Shown in pieces: positions 17,997-26,551 of a DNA stretch of 64,000 bases (positions within the stretch are counted from its first letter, which is position 1; every line of letters starts with the position of its first letter). A model generated the notes under the pieces. It saw only the letters and a list, made by a program, of their open reading frames with translations. It had not been told where the DNA came from and ran no database searches. Origin of the DNA: JAGREO01 sp020446285 (lineage in GTDB: Bacteria; Pseudomonadota; Alphaproteobacteria; Geminicoccales; Geminicoccaceae); NCBI GenBank assembly GCA_041398005.1, contig JAWKVP010000012.1:41152-105151 (forward strand), in the 5' to 3' direction. The position numbers and the translations under genes are program-made.

Positions 17997-18832
17997 CAGG
18001 CGCCAGCTCCATCCGGCCTGCGCAACCGGATGATACCGTTTTCGCATGGTACGCCGCCTGCCTCGATGTTCTCCACCCGGTCCAGCCGCACGAGTGCCAT
18101 GCCGAGCCCGTCGCGGCTGCTGCGCATTTCCAGTGCCTCGCGTCCGTCGAGATCGAGCACCGTGCCACAGGCCGGCGGCATGCCATCGATGGCGACGGGC
18201 ATCAGCCGGCGTTTTGCGAGACCGCGATGCTTCATTCGCGCCGTAAGTTCCTGACCGACATAGCATCCCTTGGTGAAGGAGACACCGTGAAGCTCCTCGA
18301 ATCCGGCCTCGGCGAGGGTCGAACGCTCCTGCACCAGATCGAGTCCGCCATCGGGAATGCCCAGTCGCAGCCGGTGCAGGTCGTAACGGTCCGGATCATC
18401 GAGATCCCGGGGAAGGTCCTCGCGCCGACCGGCGAGCCTCGACCCCATGAGCGGGTGGCGCGGATCGTCGAAAGCGTCGAAGCCCTTCGGGCGATGTGGC
18501 TCGCTGGAACCGAAGGACAGCAGCACGACATGATCGTCGAGACGCTCGATACCGACCTTCGCACGCAGTCTGTAGAGTGTCAGGCGACGCAGCAGGTCAT
18601 CGGCCCCGCTTGTCGCCACATCGATGAGAATGCTGCCATCGCCGGCATCGAATAGCATGAAATCATGCAAAAATTTGCCTTGCGGCGTCAGGAGTGCCGC
18701 GTAAACTGCGCGCGACGGTTGCAGGGCCTCGACATCATTGCTGACGAGCCCCTGCAGGAAGGTCCTGTTGTCCTCGCCCGATACTCGAAACAGGGTTCGA
18801 TCGTCTGCATGGACGAGATATCTCTGCGTCAT
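17996..18832 (-). CDS. ygfZ: YgfZ/GcvT-like folate-binding protein
   Basis: Folate-dependent protein that supports maintenance of iron-sulfur enzymes. The 278-residue protein carries the diagnostic KGCYVGQE motif at residues 188-195 and the N-terminal folate-barrel segment FLQGLVSNDV. The start at 18832 follows a GGAGAGGGA Shine-Dalgarno-like run and gives the family N-terminus. It is coupled through TGATG to the EEP-family gene and divergent from the GH15 gene. Confidence 0.9.
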   Translation of the reverse strand: MTQRYLVHADDRTLFRVSGEDNRTFLQGLVSNDVEALQPSRAVYAALLTPQGKFLHDFMLFDAGDGSILIDVATSGADDLLRRLTLYRLRAKVGIERLDDHVVLLSFGSSEPHRPKGFDAFDDPRHPLMGSRLAGRREDLPRDLDDPDRYDLHRLRLGIPDGGLDLVQERSTLAEAGFEELHGVSFTKGCYVGQELTARMKHRGLAKRRLMPVAIDGMPPACGTVLDLDGREALEMRSSRDGLGMALVRLDRVENIEAGGVPCENGIIRLRRPDGAGA

Positions 18833-18978
18833 TCCCTCTCCGGTCACCGTCGGTCCGAACTTCAGGCTAGACTTGGTGTGCCTCCCTGCGCAAGGCAAGA
18901 GGGCAGGGAATGCACGCATGTCCGCAGGATCGGTTTTCCCTCCCCCTCAGCCCAATCACTTTCGGTTGAAAATCATCC

Positions 18979-20763
18979 ATGAGCAGAAATCTGGACTATG
19001 GCCTCATCGGCAACTGCACGATCAATGCCCTGATCGACAGGGAAGCGCGCATCGTCTGGAGCTGCTTTCCGCGCTTTGACGGCGATCCGGTCTTCAGCCG
19101 GCTGCTCGATGACGATGCGGATCGCGGCTTCTTCGGCATCGAAATGGACGGTACCGTCGAAACCGGACAGGACTATGTGCGCAACACGGCGATCCTTCGC
19201 ACCGTCTTCAGGAACGAACGCGGCTCCGGTATCGAGATCATCGATTTCTGCCCGCGCTTCGAGCAGTTCGAGCGGATGTTCCGTCCGACCATGATCGTGC
19301 GCATGATCAATCCGCTCGGCGAGGAGAGCCCGCGCATCCGCATCCGCGTGGCACCGCACTACAATTATGGCGGCACGCGCCCGTCGATCACCCGCGGCAG
19401 CAATCATCTGCGCTTTGTCGACGATACCCATTCGCTCCGGCTGACCACCGATGCGCCGCTCACCTATGTCGTCGGTGGCGACAGTTTCCGTCTCGACCGG
19501 CCGATCGTCCTGGTCTTCGGACCCGACGAGAGCCTGCGCGGGAGCGTCCGCGCTACGGCAAGGGATTTCCTGGAAAAAACAACAGCCTACTGGCAACATC
19601 TCTCGGGACGGTTGCATCTGCCGTTCGAGTGGCAGGAGGCGGTGATCCGCTCGGCCATCACGCTCAAGCTCTGCAGCTTCGAGGAAACGGGCGCCATCAT
19701 CGCCTCGCCGACGACCTCCATGCCCGAAGCGGATGGTGAGGGGCGGAACTGGGACTATCGCTTCTGCTGGATCCGCGACGCGTTCTTCGTCGTCCGCATC
19801 CTCAACCGCCTCGGCTATATCGAGACGATGGAAGGCTATATCAGCTATATCGAGAATATCGTCTCCGCCAGCGGCGACGGCTACATGCAGCCTGTCTTCG
19901 GCATCGGCTGCGAACGCGCGCTCATCGAGAACACGATCGACACGCTTGCGGGCTATTGCGGCAACAAGCCCGTCCGCGTCGGCAACCAGGCTTACGAGCA
20001 CCTGCAGCATGATGGCTATGGCTCCGTCATCCTCGCGGCGACCCAGGCCTTCTTCGACCATCGTCTGAGCCAGCCGGCCGGCGTCGCCACCTTCGAGCGT
20101 CTGGAGGTACTGGGCGAGAAGGCTTGGGAATATCACGACAAGCCGGATGCGGGACTCTGGGAATTCCGCACCAAGGCGTTCATCCACACCCATTCCTCCT
20201 TCATGTGCTGGGCTGCGTGCGATCGTCTCGCCCGCATTGCCGGTCATCTCGGACTGCCGGAACGCAGTGCCTTCTGGCGCGACCGCGCCGACCGGATCAA
20301 GGCGCTGATCGAACGCGAGGCATGGAACGAGAAGCTGAACAGCTTTACCGCCAGTTTCGGCGGAGAGGATCTCGATGCCAGCCTGCTGCTGATGGAAGAG
20401 GTCGGATTCGTCAAGGCGGACGATCCGCGCTATATCGGAACGGTGGAGGCGGTGGCGCGTGCATTGCGCGACGGGCCTTACCTGCACCGGTACAAGGCAC
20501 CCGACGATTTCGGCGCGCCGGAGAATGCCTTTTTGATCTGCAGCTTCTGGCTGGTCGAGGCCTTTGCCGCGATCGGCCGGCACGAGGAGGCGCGGGAGCT
20601 CTTCGAACAGCTCCTTTCGTGCCGTAACCATCTGGGTCTGCTCGCCGAGCATGTAAATCGCGAGAGCGGTGTCCTCTGGGGCAACTTCCCGCAGACCTAC
20701 AGCCATGTCGGTCTCATTTCCTGCGCGATGCGCCTGAGCAGGTCCTGGGATCAGGTCGTGTAG
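18979..20763 (+). CDS. Glycoside hydrolase family 15 protein (glucoamylase/trehalase-like)
   Basis: A 594-residue GH15 enzyme without a signal peptide, so probably cytosolic. Family marks are the N-terminal LDYGLIGNCTINALI, the substrate-site stretch GRNWDYRFCWIRDAFF and PVRVGNQAYEHLQHDGYG, and the (alpha/alpha)6 toroid. Bacterial GH15 proteins include glucoamylases, glucodextranases and trehalases. The otsA gene follows 20 bp later, so a role in trehalose or alpha-glucan turnover is likely, but direction and substrate are inference. The start was taken where the family N-terminus begins. Confidence 0.88.
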   Translation: MSRNLDYGLIGNCTINALIDREARIVWSCFPRFDGDPVFSRLLDDDADRGFFGIEMDGTVETGQDYVRNTAILRTVFRNERGSGIEIIDFCPRFEQFERMFRPTMIVRMINPLGEESPRIRIRVAPHYNYGGTRPSITRGSNHLRFVDDTHSLRLTTDAPLTYVVGGDSFRLDRPIVLVFGPDESLRGSVRATARDFLEKTTAYWQHLSGRLHLPFEWQEAVIRSAITLKLCSFEETGAIIASPTTSMPEADGEGRNWDYRFCWIRDAFFVVRILNRLGYIETMEGYISYIENIVSASGDGYMQPVFGIGCERALIENTIDTLAGYCGNKPVRVGNQAYEHLQHDGYGSVILAATQAFFDHRLSQPAGVATFERLEVLGEKAWEYHDKPDAGLWEFRTKAFIHTHSSFMCWAACDRLARIAGHLGLPERSAFWRDRADRIKALIEREAWNEKLNSFTASFGGEDLDASLLLMEEVGFVKADDPRYIGTVEAVARALRDGPYLHRYKAPDDFGAPENAFLICSFWLVEAFAAIGRHEEARELFEQLLSCRNHLGLLAEHVNRESGVLWGNFPQTYSHVGLISCAMRLSRSWDQVV

Positions 20764-20783
20764 AACAAGGGGGAGGGTGCAAG

Positions 20784-22184
20784 CTGTCTCGTCTCGTCGT
20801 CGTCTCGAACCGCGTCACACCCATCACGAGTCGTCAGGTCAGTTCGGCCGGCGGCCTTGCCGTCGGAGTCCACGCCGCCTTGCGGGACTCCGGCGGGCTC
20901 TGGTTCGGCTGGAGCGGAGAAACCAGCGAGGAGCCGCCGGAAAAACCCAAGGTCTTTCGAACCGGCAAGGTCACATATGGCCTGATCGACCTGAAAACCG
21001 ACGATTTCGAGGCCTATTACGGCGGTTTCTCGAACCGGACGCTCTGGCCGCTCTTTCACTATCGCCTCGATCTCGCAAGCTTCGAGCATCACTGGTATGC
21101 TGCCTATCGCAAGGTCAACCAGCGCTTCGCCGAGGCGCTGCTGCCGCTCCTGCGAGACGGCGACATCATCTGGATTCATGACTATCAGCTGATCCCGATG
21201 GCGACCGAGCTTCGCCGTCTGGGCGTCAATGCGCGTATCGGCTTTTTCCTGCACATTCCGTTTCCCACACCGGAAATCTTCCTCACCCTGCCATGGCACC
21301 GCCAGCTGGCAACCGACCTTGCGACCTACGATGTGGTCGGTTTCCAGACCGGCACGGACCTGCGCGAATTCAGTCTCTATATCGAGCACGAGCTGAACGG
21401 AACGGTACAGCGGGACGGAACCATGCGGGCGGTCGGACGGACCTTCCACGCGGGAACCTATCCCATCGGCATCGATGTCGATGACGTGGTGTCGATGTCG
21501 CGTTCGGTGGAGGCCCGCAAGCAGGCGGAAAAGGTAAGGGCGACGTTGCCGGGTGACCGCATGCTCATGATCGGCGTCGACCGGCTCGACTACACCAAGG
21601 GGCTGATCGAGCGGCTGCGCGCCTATGAAATGCTGCTCAAGGACTATCCGAGCCAGCGCAGGCAGGTCGTGCTCATGCAGATTTCCGCGCCATCAAGAGA
21701 GGATGTGCCGGAATATCTGGAGATTCGACAGCAGGTCGAACTCATGTCGGGTCATCTGAACGGCGTCTACAGCGAGAGCGACTGGGTGCCGCTTCGCTAC
21801 ATCAACCGAAGCCACAGCCGCCGCGTGCTCACCGGATTCTTCCGCATGAGCCGGGTCGGTCTCGTGACACCGCTGCGCGACGGCATGAATCTCGTGGCGG
21901 AGGAATATGTGGCGGCACAGGATCCGGACGATCCGGGAGTCCTGGTCCTGTCACGCTTTGCCGGCTGCGCGCGCATCCTCGAAGGGGCTCTCATCGTCAA
22001 TCCCTACGACGTCTATCACGTCGCCGACACGCTTCACGCCGCCCTGAGCATGCCGCAGGCAGAGCGAAAGGACCGCTGGGAACGCATGATGCAGTCCACC
22101 CGCAGGAACGACATCAATGTCTGGCGCGACCGCTTCCTCGCGGACCTGCGGGGCGATGACGACAGGAGCGACAACGCAAGCTGA
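20784..22184 (+). CDS. otsA: Trehalose-6-phosphate synthase, apparent CTG start
   Basis: GT20 enzyme making trehalose-6-phosphate from UDP-glucose and glucose-6-phosphate. From the CTG at 20784 the protein reads (M)SRLVVVSNRVTPI, nearly identical to the start of known OtsA proteins, then SSAGGLAVG with the nucleotide-loop glycines, WIHDYQL and FFLHIPFPTPEIF. GGAGG lies at 20772-20776, seven bases upstream. No ATG, GTG or TTG occurs in frame before 20880, and starting there would delete the first 32 residues including the active-site arginine of SNR. Total 466 residues. Second gene after GH15; the phosphatase otsB is ~10 kb away. Confidence 0.88.
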   Translation: MSRLVVVSNRVTPITSRQVSSAGGLAVGVHAALRDSGGLWFGWSGETSEEPPEKPKVFRTGKVTYGLIDLKTDDFEAYYGGFSNRTLWPLFHYRLDLASFEHHWYAAYRKVNQRFAEALLPLLRDGDIIWIHDYQLIPMATELRRLGVNARIGFFLHIPFPTPEIFLTLPWHRQLATDLATYDVVGFQTGTDLREFSLYIEHELNGTVQRDGTMRAVGRTFHAGTYPIGIDVDDVVSMSRSVEARKQAEKVRATLPGDRMLMIGVDRLDYTKGLIERLRAYEMLLKDYPSQRRQVVLMQISAPSREDVPEYLEIRQQVELMSGHLNGVYSESDWVPLRYINRSHSRRVLTGFFRMSRVGLVTPLRDGMNLVAEEYVAAQDPDDPGVLVLSRFAGCARILEGALIVNPYDVYHVADTLHAALSMPQAERKDRWERMMQSTRRNDINVWRDRFLADLRGDDDRSDNAS

Positions 22185-22230
22185 GAGCAGTGCCGTTCGT
22201 ACACCCGCCCTCAGGACGAATCATAATTTG

Positions 22231-22297
22231 CATAAGAATTGTTATGACAAATTATTGTCGGACTGATTCTTGCCAAATTCCACAAACCATATATATT
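22231..22297 (+). promoter_or_regulatory. vapBC promoter and palindromic operator candidate
   Basis: CATAAGAATTGTTATG (22231-22246) is a 16-bp palindrome matching its reverse complement at 14 positions. A -35-like TTGCCA (22270-22275) is followed after 16 bp by TATATT (22292-22297), putting transcription start ~30 bp before vapB. The AT-rich segment stands out from the GC-rich surroundings. VapB-type antitoxins usually repress their own promoter through such palindromes. Confidence 0.5.
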
Positions 22298-22332
22298 GTA
22301 TATACGTCATTTTTATAACCGAGGTGATCGGC

Positions 22333-22608
22333 ATGAGAGCCAAATTGTTCATGAACGGCAACTCACAGGCGGTACGCATCCCGGCCGAGATGCGTTTTGA
22401 CGGCGACGAAGTCTTGCTCGAATACGATCCGGTGACGCACGCCGTCACCTTGCGGCCCACGGAAGAATCGCGCGAGGAGAAATTGCGGAAGTTCGAGAAG
22501 AGACTCCGTGAAATGCCCTATGATCCGGAAGGAGCGGCCGAATACCGCCGGGTCATGAAAGAGGTCGAAGACGAAGATCCCATGCCGCGAGAAGGACATG
22601 CGCTTTGA
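22333..22608 (+). CDS. vapB: AbrB/VapB-type antitoxin
   Basis: Antitoxin of a type II toxin-antitoxin pair, 91 residues. The N-terminal swapped-hairpin AbrB-like DNA-binding domain reads MRAKLFMNGNSQAVRIPAEM, and the charged helical C-terminus (EESREEKLRKFEKRLREM onward) would wrap the toxin. The start at 22333 has GAGG eight bases upstream. It overlaps the toxin gene by four bases (TTGA), the usual layout for balanced expression. Confidence 0.85.
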   Translation: MRAKLFMNGNSQAVRIPAEMRFDGDEVLLEYDPVTHAVTLRPTEESREEKLRKFEKRLREMPYDPEGAAEYRRVMKEVEDEDPMPREGHAL

Positions 22609-23066
22609 AACGCCCGGTCATGCTCGACAACAATGTTGTCGCCGTTCTACTCGATATCAAGCATCCGGAACGTGCCGACGTTTATGAACGGGTGGTGTTG
22701 CCGTCCGTGAATCTGTGCCTTTCGGTGGTGGTCCACACCGAGCAGATGTTCGGGTTTGCCAAGAGCCGGGTGGCACGAAAGTGGCGTTTGCCGAGCTATC
22801 ACGAATTGCTCGAATTCTGCCCGGCGGTGGCATGGGACATCCATGCAGCCGAGACTTACGCCTTGTTGCGGCATGCGGTGAGCAGCAGGCCCATGTCGAC
22901 TCATGACGGCCTGATCGTGGCCCATGCCCTCGCCCGCGATGCGGTGCTGGTGACCATGGACCGCAACCTGATCCTCTCCTACCAGACGGCTGAACCCTTC
23001 ACGTTGACCGACGGTCGAAACAGCCATGGAGGCGACCATGTCGTGCATGTGGAGGATTTTTCATGA
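22605..23066 (+). CDS. vapC: PIN-domain ribonuclease toxin (VapC)
   Basis: Type II toxin, a Mg-dependent PIN-domain RNase that typically cuts tRNA or rRNA. The 153-residue protein has the acidic active-site set: D8 in MLDNNVV, E46 in VVHTEQMFG, D101 in STHDGLIVAHAL and D119 in VTMDRNL. The TTG start overlaps the antitoxin stop and has GAAGGA eight bases upstream; ATG 22620 is an alternative. The ~20 residues after the PIN fold (HGGDHVVHVEDFS) are extra. Confidence 0.87.
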   Translation: MKRPVMLDNNVVAVLLDIKHPERADVYERVVLPSVNLCLSVVVHTEQMFGFAKSRVARKWRLPSYHELLEFCPAVAWDIHAAETYALLRHAVSSRPMSTHDGLIVAHALARDAVLVTMDRNLILSYQTAEPFTLTDGRNSHGGDHVVHVEDFS

Positions 23067-23067
23067 G

Positions 23068-23101
23068 AAAAAAATGCAACTTCGACTGTTCGACCGCAAT
23101 G
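23068..23101 (-). terminator. Possible terminator of the aap operon
   Basis: Reading the minus strand, a weak hairpin (TGC..TCGA / TCGA..GCA) runs into seven Ts (complement of 23068-23074). It lies ~35 bp after the aapP stop codon and directly after the vapC stop on the other strand. Confidence 0.4.
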
Positions 23102-23135
23102 GGTAGTTGCGGCCGCTCGGTCCGACTGCCGCTGA

Positions 23136-23939
23136 TCAATGCTGCAGGATCTGGCTGAGGAACAGCTTCGTCCTCTCGTTCTGCGGGTTGAGGAAGAATT
23201 CTTCCGGTTCGTTCTGTTCGACGATCTGGCCCTGGTCCATGAAGATGACGCGGTTGGCGACCTTGCGGGCGAAACCCATCTCGTGGGTGACGCAGAGCAT
23301 GGTCATGCCTTCTTCGGCGAGGCTGATCATGGTATCGAGCACCTCCTTGATCATCTCCGGATCGAGCGCCGATGTCGGTTCGTCGAAGAGCATGATGCGC
23401 GGCTTCATGCACAGGCTTCGGGCAATCGCGACACGCTGCTGCTGACCGCCGGAGAGCTGCCCCGGATATTTGTTGGCCTGTTCGGGAATCTTCACTTTCG
23501 AGAGAAAGTGCATCGCCGTTTCCTCGGCTTCCTTCTTCGGTGTCTTGCGCACCCAGATCGGCGCCAGCGTGCAGTTCTCGAGGATGGTCAGATGCGGGAA
23601 CAGGTTGAAGTGCTGGAACACCATGCCGACTTCGGAACGGATCTTGTCGATGTTCTTGAGGTCGGAGGAAAGCGTGGTGCCGTCGACCTCGATACTGCCC
23701 GCCTGATGCTCCTCGAGGCGGTTGATGCAGCGAATGAGCGTCGACTTGCCGGAGCCAGACGGGCCGCAGATGACGATCCGTTCGCCGCGCATGACGGTGA
23801 GATTGATGTCACGCAGTACATGGAAATCCCCGTACCACTTGTTCATGTCCCTGATCTCGATGGCGACCTCGTCGGAGATCTGCATGCGCGAGCGGTCGAC
23901 AGTGGCCTCTTCGGTCCGGTTTGCAACCTGTTCATTCAT
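23136..23939 (-). CDS. aapP: General L-amino acid ABC transporter, ATP-binding protein
   Basis: ATPase subunit of the AapJQMP importer (polar amino acid family), 267 residues. Walker A GPSGSGKST is at 59-67, the Q-loop in VFQHFNLFPHLTI, the signature LSGGQQQR, Walker B IMLFDEPTSALDP and the H-loop VTHEMGFA. The first ~25 residues are a polar extension. It is the last gene of the aapJ-Q-M-P order on the minus strand, 15 bp after aapM. Confidence 0.95.
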   Translation of the reverse strand: MNEQVANRTEEATVDRSRMQISDEVAIEIRDMNKWYGDFHVLRDINLTVMRGERIVICGPSGSGKSTLIRCINRLEEHQAGSIEVDGTTLSSDLKNIDKIRSEVGMVFQHFNLFPHLTILENCTLAPIWVRKTPKKEAEETAMHFLSKVKIPEQANKYPGQLSGGQQQRVAIARSLCMKPRIMLFDEPTSALDPEMIKEVLDTMISLAEEGMTMLCVTHEMGFARKVANRVIFMDQGQIVEQNEPEEFFLNPQNERTKLFLSQILQH

Positions 23940-23954
23940 CTCACGGGCACTCCC

Positions 23955-25076
23955 TCAGCGATGACCGGTCTGGAGCTTGCGCTCCAGATACATGGAATAA
24001 CGGGACATGGAAAAGCAGCAGATGAAGAAGAACAGCGCGACGAAGCCATAAAGCTCCCAGACGATGCCGTTCCAGTTCTGGTCCGCACGGATCGGCGAGA
24101 TGATGCCGAGCGGGTCGAGCAGGCCGATCACCGACACCAGCGTGGTATCCTTGAACAGGCCGATGAAAGTGTTGACGATACCCGGAATGGAGATCTTCAG
24201 CGCCTGCGGCAGGATGATGAGCCGCATCGATTTCCAGTAGTCGAGCCCCAGCGCATCGGCGGCCTCGTACTGGCCCTTCGGCAGTGCCGCGAGCCCTCCC
24301 CTGATGACTTCCGCCATGTAGGCCGAGGCGAACAGCGTGACCATGATGAGCACGCGCAGGATGATGTCGAAATTGGTTCCCGGCGGCAGGAAATAGTTGA
24401 GGAGCGTCGAGGCGACGAACAGCAGGGTGATGAGCGGCACGCCGCGAATGAACTCGATGAAGCCGACACAGATCGCCTTGATGAAGAACATGTCCGACTG
24501 CCGCCCGAGTGCCAGCAGGATGCCGAGCGGCAGCGACGCGGCGATACCGGTGACACCGATGATGAGTGTCAGCAGGAAGCCGCCGAACTGGTCGGAGCTC
24601 ACCGGCCGCAGCCCGAGGCCGCCCCAGAGGAGAAAATAGGCGATCACCGGATAAAGGGCTGAAAACCAGAGAAGCTTGCGCGGCACATTGGAAAAGAGCA
24701 CCGGAACCAGTGCGACCAGGAGCAGGACGAAGGCGAGGTTCGGACGCCAGCGCAATTCGGCTGGATAGAAGCCGTAGATGAACTGCCCGAAACGTTCGTT
24801 GATGACGGCAAGGCACGCGCCGCTGCCGAGCTCGCGGCACTCGCCGAGCGACGAGGCTTCCCAGGTCGAATTGAGCAGCAGCCAGGGAAGAATGGCGGCG
24901 ATCACCGAATAGATGAGATAGAGCCCGAGAACGGTCAGGAGCGTATTGATCCAGCCCGAAAACAGGTTCTCGCGCATCCAGCCGACGGGACCGGTGCTGC
25001 TTCGCGGCGCGGGCGAAGGCGGAATGGGTGCATCCGCGACGAATGCCATGCCGTGAGCGTGACTGCGTTCGGTCAT
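23955..25076 (-). CDS. aapM: General L-amino acid ABC transporter, permease AapM
   Basis: Inner-membrane permease of 373 residues, with a polar N-terminal tail (~35 residues) and hydrophobic segments. The EAA-type loop near the C-terminus reads EAADALGLDYWKSMRLIILPQALKISIPG. A long region with ELGSGACLAVINERFGQFIYG lies between early membrane segments, as in AapM/BztC-type permeases. Only one base separates it from aapQ, so the two are translated together to form the heterodimer. Confidence 0.93.
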   Translation of the reverse strand: MTERSHAHGMAFVADAPIPPSPAPRSSTGPVGWMRENLFSGWINTLLTVLGLYLIYSVIAAILPWLLLNSTWEASSLGECRELGSGACLAVINERFGQFIYGFYPAELRWRPNLAFVLLLVALVPVLFSNVPRKLLWFSALYPVIAYFLLWGGLGLRPVSSDQFGGFLLTLIIGVTGIAASLPLGILLALGRQSDMFFIKAICVGFIEFIRGVPLITLLFVASTLLNYFLPPGTNFDIILRVLIMVTLFASAYMAEVIRGGLAALPKGQYEAADALGLDYWKSMRLIILPQALKISIPGIVNTFIGLFKDTTLVSVIGLLDPLGIISPIRADQNWNGIVWELYGFVALFFFICCFSMSRYSMYLERKLQTGHR

Positions 25077-25077
25077 C

Positions 25078-26304
25078 TCAGCGCTCCTTCAGCTTCACGC
25101 GGGAATTGTACCAGTTCATCCCCATGGAAATGACGAGCGAGGTCACGAGATAGAATGCCATCAACAGCAGGATGCACTCCATCTCGCGGCCGGTCTGGTT
25201 GAGCGTGATGCCGCCGAGCGTGCCGGTAGCGTCCATGTAGCCGACGGCGATGGCGAGCGAGGAATTCTTGGTGAGATTGAGATATTGCGAGATCAGCGGC
25301 GGAATGATGACCCGAAGCGCCTGCGGCAGGATCACGAGCTGCATCGTCCGTCCGGGCCTCAGTCCGAGCGCCGAGGCCGCTTCGGTCTGGCCCTTGCTGA
25401 CGGCGAGGATGCCGGCGCGCACGCTCTCGGCGATGAAGGCGCCCGTATAGACGGAAAGAGCCAGCCAGAGGGCGATGAGCGAGTCGCGTCCATAGATGCC
25501 GCCCTGGAAGTTGAAGCCCTTGAGTTCGGGATATTCGAGACTGATCGGCATGCCGGCGATGAAGAACAGCACAAGCGGAATGCCGAGGATGATGCCGGAT
25601 CTGATCCAGCCGGTCGGCAGGATCTCGCCGGTTTCCTCCTGCCGCCGCCTCGCCCACCGGCCGAACAGGATGGCAATGACGATGGCCGCGACCAACCCCC
25701 AGATGACGATGCCCGAACCCTCGTGGAAAACGGGTGCCGCCGCATAGATCCCGCGATTGGTGAGGACGAGCGCGCCGCCCAGATAGGGCGATGCGGCGGC
25801 ATTGCCGTCCGCATCGAGGCGGAACTCGCGCGGGCTGGGGAAGAATTCGTTGACGACAGCAGCGGTGATCAGGATCCAGATCAGCACCGGAACGTTGCGG
25901 AAGGTCTCGATGTAGACGGTCATCAGCCGGGCGATGAGCCAGTTCTGCGAGAGCCGCAGCACGCCGGCGAAGACACCGAGGACGGTGGCGGTGATGCAAC
26001 CGAGAATGGCAACCAGCAGGGTGTTGAGAATACCGACCAGCGCCGCCCGTGCGTTCGACGAGCGCGACGAATAGTCGATCATGTGCTGGTTGATGTCGTA
26101 GCCGGATGGCTGCCACAGAAATCCGAAACTGAAATCCTTGCCCAGTGCCGCGAGATTTTTGACCGTATTGTCGACGAGCCATGCGAACACGAGCATGAGC
26201 ACGAAAAGTGCTATGACCTGGAGCGTGATGCCGCGATAGCGCGTATCCGACAGGAGCATGCCGATACGGAAACCGTCGCCGGCCGGGACTGTTGCTGTTG
26301 CCAT
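25078..26304 (-). CDS. aapQ: General L-amino acid ABC transporter, permease AapQ
   Basis: Inner-membrane permease of 408 residues that pairs with AapM. Hydrophobic segments surround a large extracytoplasmic loop (NEFFPSPREFRLDADGNAAASPYLGGAL region), typical of AapQ/BztB. The EAA motif reads EAASALGLRPGRTMQLVILPQALRVIIPP. It is separated from aapJ by 247 bp holding a strong stem-loop, and abuts aapM. Confidence 0.93.
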   Translation of the reverse strand: MATATVPAGDGFRIGMLLSDTRYRGITLQVIALFVLMLVFAWLVDNTVKNLAALGKDFSFGFLWQPSGYDINQHMIDYSSRSSNARAALVGILNTLLVAILGCITATVLGVFAGVLRLSQNWLIARLMTVYIETFRNVPVLIWILITAAVVNEFFPSPREFRLDADGNAAASPYLGGALVLTNRGIYAAAPVFHEGSGIVIWGLVAAIVIAILFGRWARRRQEETGEILPTGWIRSGIILGIPLVLFFIAGMPISLEYPELKGFNFQGGIYGRDSLIALWLALSVYTGAFIAESVRAGILAVSKGQTEAASALGLRPGRTMQLVILPQALRVIIPPLISQYLNLTKNSSLAIAVGYMDATGTLGGITLNQTGREMECILLLMAFYLVTSLVISMGMNWYNSRVKLKER

Positions 26305-26514
26305 GACCTGAGGTGCCCTTTCTCAGGAAGGTTGGACTGCCCGCTGCCGGATCGGGGGAGAGCCGCGGGCCCGCCATATGTTCTTGTCTTTGTCTTTCGT
26401 ATTTCCGGTATTGCTGTCCTGTCGTCCGCAGCATCATGTCGGTCCCGGCCGGTCTCGGCGCAAGCAGCTGGCGATGGCGAGTGGAACCGGGAGGCGACAT
26501 GTGCGTGCGAAACA

Positions 26515-26541
26515 GGCGCGCCGCCAGAAAAGCGGCGCGCC
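26515..26541 (-). promoter_or_regulatory. Stem-loop between aapJ and aapQ
   Basis: GGCGCGCCGC (26515-26524) and GCGGCGCGCC (26532-26541) form a perfect 10-bp stem with a 7-nt loop, 10 bp after the aapJ stop. On the minus strand it is followed by TGTTT rather than a full T-run. It probably stabilises the aapJ message or stops part of transcription, favouring binding protein over permease. Confidence 0.7.
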
Positions 26542-26551
26542 CGCGCATGGA

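Noticed and set aside
18886..18910. TCCCTGC/GCAGGGA repeat upstream of ygfZ and the GH15 gene
   Set aside because: Only seven bases per arm in GC-rich DNA, no T-run and no clear relation to either start.
20880..22184. OtsA starting at the TTG at 20880
   Set aside because: This would remove the conserved N-terminus and catalytic residues that are encoded in frame from 20784.
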